DNA of 64,000 bases, taken from positions 248,001 to 312,000 of the forward strand of contig NZ_NRRD01000002.1 of NCBI RefSeq assembly GCF_020023995.1, written 5' to 3'. Below are positions 60,465 through 64,000 of the stretch, in pieces; the stretch's first letter is position 1; each line of letters starts with the position of its first letter. The DNA comes from Rhodobacter sp. TJ_12 (GTDB lineage: Bacteria > Pseudomonadota > Alphaproteobacteria > Rhodobacterales > Rhodobacteraceae). A program made the position numbers and the translations under genes. The notes beneath the pieces are model-generated. The model was not told where the DNA came from. It ran no database searches and saw only the letters and a program-made list of their open reading frames with translations.

Positions 60465-61363
60465 TTCGACATCACCTTCGCGCGGCGGCGTTCAAAGACA
60501 AAATGCACCGCAGCCACCAACAGCGCGAGCGCAAGCCCAACCGCGCCATAGGCCGAGGCCAGCCCAAGATCGTAGTCCTCAAAGGCCGTGAGCCGGATTT
60601 GCACCACCAGCGTCGAGGTGGAGCCGATCGGCCCGCCGCCGGTCAAAAGGTAGATGATCTCAAACCGGCGGATCGACCAGACCGCGACCAGAAGCGACAC
60701 AAGCTGCATTGTTGGCAGCACATGCGGCAAGGTTACATTGCGAAACACATTCAGCGCATCGGCGCCGTCGATCCGGGCCGCCTCGCGCACCTCTTCGGGG
60801 ACAGATTGCAGCGCGGCCAGCATCACCAGCATTACGAAAGGCGCAACCTGCCAGACCGTCACGATCATGATCGAGGGCAGCGCCCAATTCATCGAGGTAA
60901 GCCACTGGATGCGGTCAAAGCCAAGGAATTGCACGATCTCATTGGCCACGCCGGAGGGGCCGTTATAGATCCACAGCCAGATCAGCGTAGCCGCCACATT
61001 GGGCACCGCCCAGCCAAACAGCAAGATCGCGCGGACAATAGACCGCCCCTTGAAGGGACGATCCATCGCAAGCGCCGAGATTGTGCCGAGCGCCACCCCG
61101 AAAATCACCGTCAGCAGCGTATACAGAATGGTGACATGCAACGAGGTGTAGAACTGGCTGTCGGTGATCAGCTCGGCATAGTTGGCAAGGCCGATGAAAT
61201 CGCCCTTGTTGGGGTTCATCAGGCGCGTATCTGTGAAGCTCATCCACATCTGGCGGCCAAGCGGCCAGAACATGAACACCCCCAGATAAGCCATGGGGAC
61301 CGCGACGAACGCATAGGGCACAAGGCCCAAGAGGCGATCACGCGAAAGAATGTTTCGGGTCAT
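60461..61363 (-). CDS. CUT1-type ABC permease (MalF-like)
   Basis: The protein has 300 residues and six helices. The opening LLGLVPYAFVAVPMAYLGVFMFWPL and the FTDTRLMNP segment are typical of MalF/UgpA. The EAA loop is VPEEVREAARIDGADALNVFRNVTLP. It is encoded directly after the solute-binding protein gene. Confidence 0.87.
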   Translation of the reverse strand: MTRNILSRDRLLGLVPYAFVAVPMAYLGVFMFWPLGRQMWMSFTDTRLMNPNKGDFIGLANYAELITDSQFYTSLHVTILYTLLTVIFGVALGTISALAMDRPFKGRSIVRAILLFGWAVPNVAATLIWLWIYNGPSGVANEIVQFLGFDRIQWLTSMNWALPSIMIVTVWQVAPFVMLVMLAALQSVPEEVREAARIDGADALNVFRNVTLPHVLPTMQLVSLLVAVWSIRRFEIIYLLTGGGPIGSTSTLVVQIRLTAFEDYDLGLASAYGAVGLALALLVAAVHFVFERRRAKVMSK

Positions 61364-61395
61364 AGGTCGCGGTCCTCATCCTGAGTGGCCGTGGA

Positions 61396-62640
61396 TCAGT
61401 TGAAATCCTTGTGGATCTCGGCTTCGGCCTCGGCCAACGCTTCTTCAGACGTTGCCGCGCCCAACAGCACTTTTTCCAAGGCGGTCATCACCGGGCGCAT
61501 GATCGAGGTGGTTTCCAATTCATACCCCGGGATCAGGGTCGTGCGCGAGGTTTTCGCCAGTTCCGCGAATTCGGCGGCCCAAGGGTTCTCGGCTTGGAAG
61601 GCATCGGTCACCGGCACATCGGTCGCCAGCGCATCCGGGCCCGAGGCCGCGCGCAGCGCCTGTTGACCCTCGTCCGAGATCAGCCACGCCAGGAAAGCTT
61701 TCGCCTCGGGCTGCGCCTCGGAGAATTTCGACAGACCAAGGAAGATTTGCTGGTGCGCGCCGGGGTTGGCAAAGGGCAGCGGCGCCGCGCCCATATCCGC
61801 CGAGGGCAAGGCCCCGCCCGAGGCGATATTGAGCGAGCCACCAGAGTTGTCGATCGAGAAGGCCACTTGTTGCTCTTTGAAGCGGGTGCGCTGGGTCGTC
61901 ATCGGGTCGCCGATCGGCATGATGCCCGAGTCATAGGCGGCCTTGAACGCATCGAAGGCGGCAACCGCTTCGGGGGTGTTGATGGTCAGATTGCCTTCGG
62001 AATCGACCCAGTTCACCCCGTAGCCATAGGCCCAGTTCTGGAAATCCATGAACCACGCGCCAAATTCGTTCATCGAATGGCGGCCGGTGAAGCCAATCGC
62101 CCCGGTCGCTTCCATCGTGGCTTTGGCGGCTGCGATCATGCCATCCAGATCGCTCGGCACTTCGACGCCGGCTTCTTGCAAAAGCGCTTTGTTGAAGATC
62201 AACGCGTACACGGCGCGTTGCCAAGCGATGCCCAGACGGGTGCCATCGACCACGCCATTGTCATTGGTGGCGTTGAGGTTGGTAACGCCCTCTGTCACAT
62301 CATCGAGCGGCACGAGGAACTCTGCCCCCACAAGGCTGTAAAACAGACCTTCTTGCACGATCATGATATCGGGGCCTTGTTGCGCGCCCATTTCGGTCAT
62401 CAAGCGGTCCGCGTAATCTTTCGACGGGATCGCCTCTTGTTCCAAAACGATATCGGGGTGGCTTTCTTCAAAGGTTTTCAGCGCTGCCCAGAGGTTTTGG
62501 CCCCGCAGCGCGTCAAGCCATTGCGAGTTGGCGATAACCAGCGTGGTTTTATCCGCAGCCATGGCGGGGGCCGTCAGTGCACCGGCCAAAATCGCGGTGG
62601 CGGCCGCGCCAGCCAGAAGGAAACGTCGGGTGAAGGTCAT
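61396..62640 (-). CDS. CUT1-type extracellular solute-binding protein
   Basis: The ATG at 62640 follows GAGGAC and gives 414 residues; the longer frame starts inside the upstream gene. A Sec/Tat-like leader (TRRFLLAGAAATAILAG) ends near AMAADK. The mature part has the family-1 pattern: VLEQEAIPSKDYADRLMTEMGAQQGPDI, GVVDGTRLGIAWQ and the C-terminal SEAQPEAKAFLAWLISDEGQQ. It binds a sugar or sugar-like/polyol compound in the periplasm for the adjacent importer. Confidence 0.86.
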   Translation of the reverse strand: MTFTRRFLLAGAAATAILAGALTAPAMAADKTTLVIANSQWLDALRGQNLWAALKTFEESHPDIVLEQEAIPSKDYADRLMTEMGAQQGPDIMIVQEGLFYSLVGAEFLVPLDDVTEGVTNLNATNDNGVVDGTRLGIAWQRAVYALIFNKALLQEAGVEVPSDLDGMIAAAKATMEATGAIGFTGRHSMNEFGAWFMDFQNWAYGYGVNWVDSEGNLTINTPEAVAAFDAFKAAYDSGIMPIGDPMTTQRTRFKEQQVAFSIDNSGGSLNIASGGALPSADMGAAPLPFANPGAHQQIFLGLSKFSEAQPEAKAFLAWLISDEGQQALRAASGPDALATDVPVTDAFQAENPWAAEFAELAKTSRTTLIPGYELETTSIMRPVMTALEKVLLGAATSEEALAEAEAEIHKDFN

Positions 62641-62684
62641 GGAGAGGTCCTCGTTGTGTTGGACTGAGAGGGAGGGTTGGGGCG

Positions 62685-64000
62685 TCACACCGAGACGCGA
62701 TGCACCCCGAGCGGCACGTGACACGAGAGGTTCTCTGCCCCTGTCTGCGTCACGAGATAGCAATCACCGATATTGGCACCGGCTTTGAGCGGGTCGAGCC
62801 ATTGCGAATGCAGAACGAAGGTCATCCCTTCTTCCAGCGTCGCATGGTTGTTCGACTGAATATTATAGGGCGGCATTTTCGCCATCGAGACCGAATGGCC
62901 GACATTGGGGTTATGCGGCCCCTTGGTGGCGGGCCAAACATGATTGATGCGCCGCCCCATCGCTTCCCAATCGGGGTTGGGCACGTATTGGCTGGGCACT
63001 TTCAGCGGCGCGCCGCCTTCCCCCGCGCTCCAGTTATAGGGCATGGTGCGGCTGTCGGCATCGCTCAGATAGCCGCGCGCGATATAAGGGTCAAAGGAGG
63101 CATTGGCGATGTCCGAGATCAGCGCGCCGGGGCGCACCAGCGCCGCCGCCTTTTGCACCCCTTCGGTGCACATCGCCAGAACCTCTTCTTGCGCATCGGT
63201 GATCTCGCCCACGGCAATCATCCGCGCGATCTGCGCGCTGTAGCCATGGTATTGCACCGCCGAGATATACAGGTTGATCAGATCGCCGGGGCGCACGACA
63301 TGGCCATAGGGCTTGCCGCAGGCGGTGCCCCAAGGGTTGATGCCGATTTGGTAGCCATCCCCCGTTTCGCCGCCGCGCGCCATTTGCGCGAAGGTGAAAG
63401 CGGCATAAATCTCGTGATCGGTCACGCCGGGACGAATGACGTGATAGGCCGCTTCCATCCCGATACAAGCCAATTGCGCCGCGGCACGCACCACCGCCTG
63501 TTCGGCCACCGAGCGGCGCCGCTGCATCCGGTCGACGATATCGTTGCAGGCCACAAAGCGCGTGCCCGCCATCGTTTCCTTGAGCCCGGCCCAATAGGGG
63601 GCCGAGGTCGCATCGCCGATCAGCCCGATCTGCGCACGGGCAAAGCCCCGCTCGTTCAGATGTGCGGCCACGGCTTCCACCACCCGATCCAATGCCCGGC
63701 CGGGGCGGTTGTAGGTCTCCCGTCCCCAGGTGCCGATCTGCCAGATATCTTCCACCAAAACCGGCTCTCCCGCCGGGGGCAGAACGACCGAGCTGGAAAA
63801 GACCGAAAACAGGCCCAGCGGCTTGTCACTATCGGTCGGGATCACCAGCACGCCTTCGCGCGCCCAGTCGCAGATATAGCGCAGGTAGGAATTTGAGACC
63901 TTGTAGGAGCCGATGCTGTCGGCATGCACCAAAATCACATCATGTCCTGCCGTCGAGGCCTCTTGCCGGATCCGGCGCAGACGGTCGGCAAATTCGCCTT
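62685..64000 (-). CDS. M24-fold (pita-bread) peptidase/creatinase-like protein, 5' end outside window
   Basis: The frame stays open to the window edge (it continues with EFADRLRRIRQE upstream of the GTG at 63938), so the N-terminus is missing; 438 residues are seen. An N-terminal creatinase/prolidase domain precedes the pita-bread domain. The usual metal ligands are altered: the first Asp site reads RPGDLINLYIS (Asp to Asn), the second GYSAQIARM (Asp replaced) and the Glu sites VLHSQW and ANIGDCYLV. Only the His in GHSVSM is kept. Like creatinase, it is probably metal-independent and may hydrolyse a small amidine, amide or cyclic compound. It is encoded just upstream of the CUT1 importer. Confidence 0.75.
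   Translation of the reverse strand, partial: GEFADRLRRIRQEASTAGHDVILVHADSIGSYKVSNSYLRYICDWAREGVLVIPTDSDKPLGLFSVFSSSVVLPPAGEPVLVEDIWQIGTWGRETYNRPGRALDRVVEAVAAHLNERGFARAQIGLIGDATSAPYWAGLKETMAGTRFVACNDIVDRMQRRRSVAEQAVVRAAAQLACIGMEAAYHVIRPGVTDHEIYAAFTFAQMARGGETGDGYQIGINPWGTACGKPYGHVVRPGDLINLYISAVQYHGYSAQIARMIAVGEITDAQEEVLAMCTEGVQKAAALVRPGALISDIANASFDPYIARGYLSDADSRTMPYNWSAGEGGAPLKVPSQYVPNPDWEAMGRRINHVWPATKGPHNPNVGHSVSMAKMPPYNIQSNNHATLEEGMTFVLHSQWLDPLKAGANIGDCYLVTQTGAENLSCHVPLGVHRVSV

Overview
The window is high-GC alphaproteobacterial chromosome, probably Rhodobacteraceae. That rests on codon usage, abundant TRAP and ABC uptake systems, a Rhodospirillum-like coo gene set and chains of ATGA-coupled genes. 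I see no rRNA, tRNA, CRISPR array, insertion sequence or phage gene. Both ends cut a gene: an MFS transporter C-terminus at 1-329 and an M24-fold peptidase/creatinase-like gene running off at 64000.

Layout. 1-1069: MFS tail and a LuxR-type regulator. 1714-6021: a compact three-gene locus that looks like an undescribed lanthipeptide-type RiPP system. It has a Cys-rich repeat precursor with eight [S/T]-X3-C motifs, a stand-alone lyase-like protein, and an RRE-like/kinase/LanC fusion with a CCG zinc motif; a strong hairpin closes it. 6370-9305: MerR regulator, MFS pump and an RTX protein. 9549-11095 (minus): a miniature exosortase system with exosortase, membrane partner and a 65-residue putative substrate. 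11318-12893: GntR regulator divergent from a TSUP permease that is preceded by a 7-codon leader ORF.

13128-22523: one long plus-strand operon for hydroxycinnamate (p-coumarate/ferulate) use by CoA-dependent side-chain shortening. It holds an SDR dehydrogenase, a crotonase, a TRAP importer, a MarR regulator, feruloyl-CoA synthetase, an amidohydrolase-fold hydrolase and an acyl-CoA dehydrogenase.

22804-37031: a complete CO-oxidation/H2-evolution island. cooMKLXUH encodes the membrane-bound energy-converting hydrogenase, followed by a strong terminator. Then come hypA, cooF, cooS, cooC, cooT, a CooJ-like protein and the haem CO sensor gene cooA, followed by hupE, hypB and hypC. Palindromes matching the CooA operator lie upstream of cooM and of hypA, so hypA appears to have been recruited into the CO regulon.

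37436-46327: ordinary housekeeping and environmental genes: an alanine symporter, LysR divergent from a Tat-exported Cys-nucleophile hydrolase, a chemotaxis receptor and a Zn/Cd/Pb ATPase. 46759-64000: an amino-acid/peptide or cyclic-amide scavenging region with MarR-SDR-FAD oxidoreductase, a full dipeptide-type ABC importer, an HD protein, an RpiR regulator, an Asp/Glu/hydantoin racemase-like protein, a THI5-like protein without a signal peptide, a CUT1-type ABC importer and an M24-fold enzyme that seems to have lost its metal ligands.
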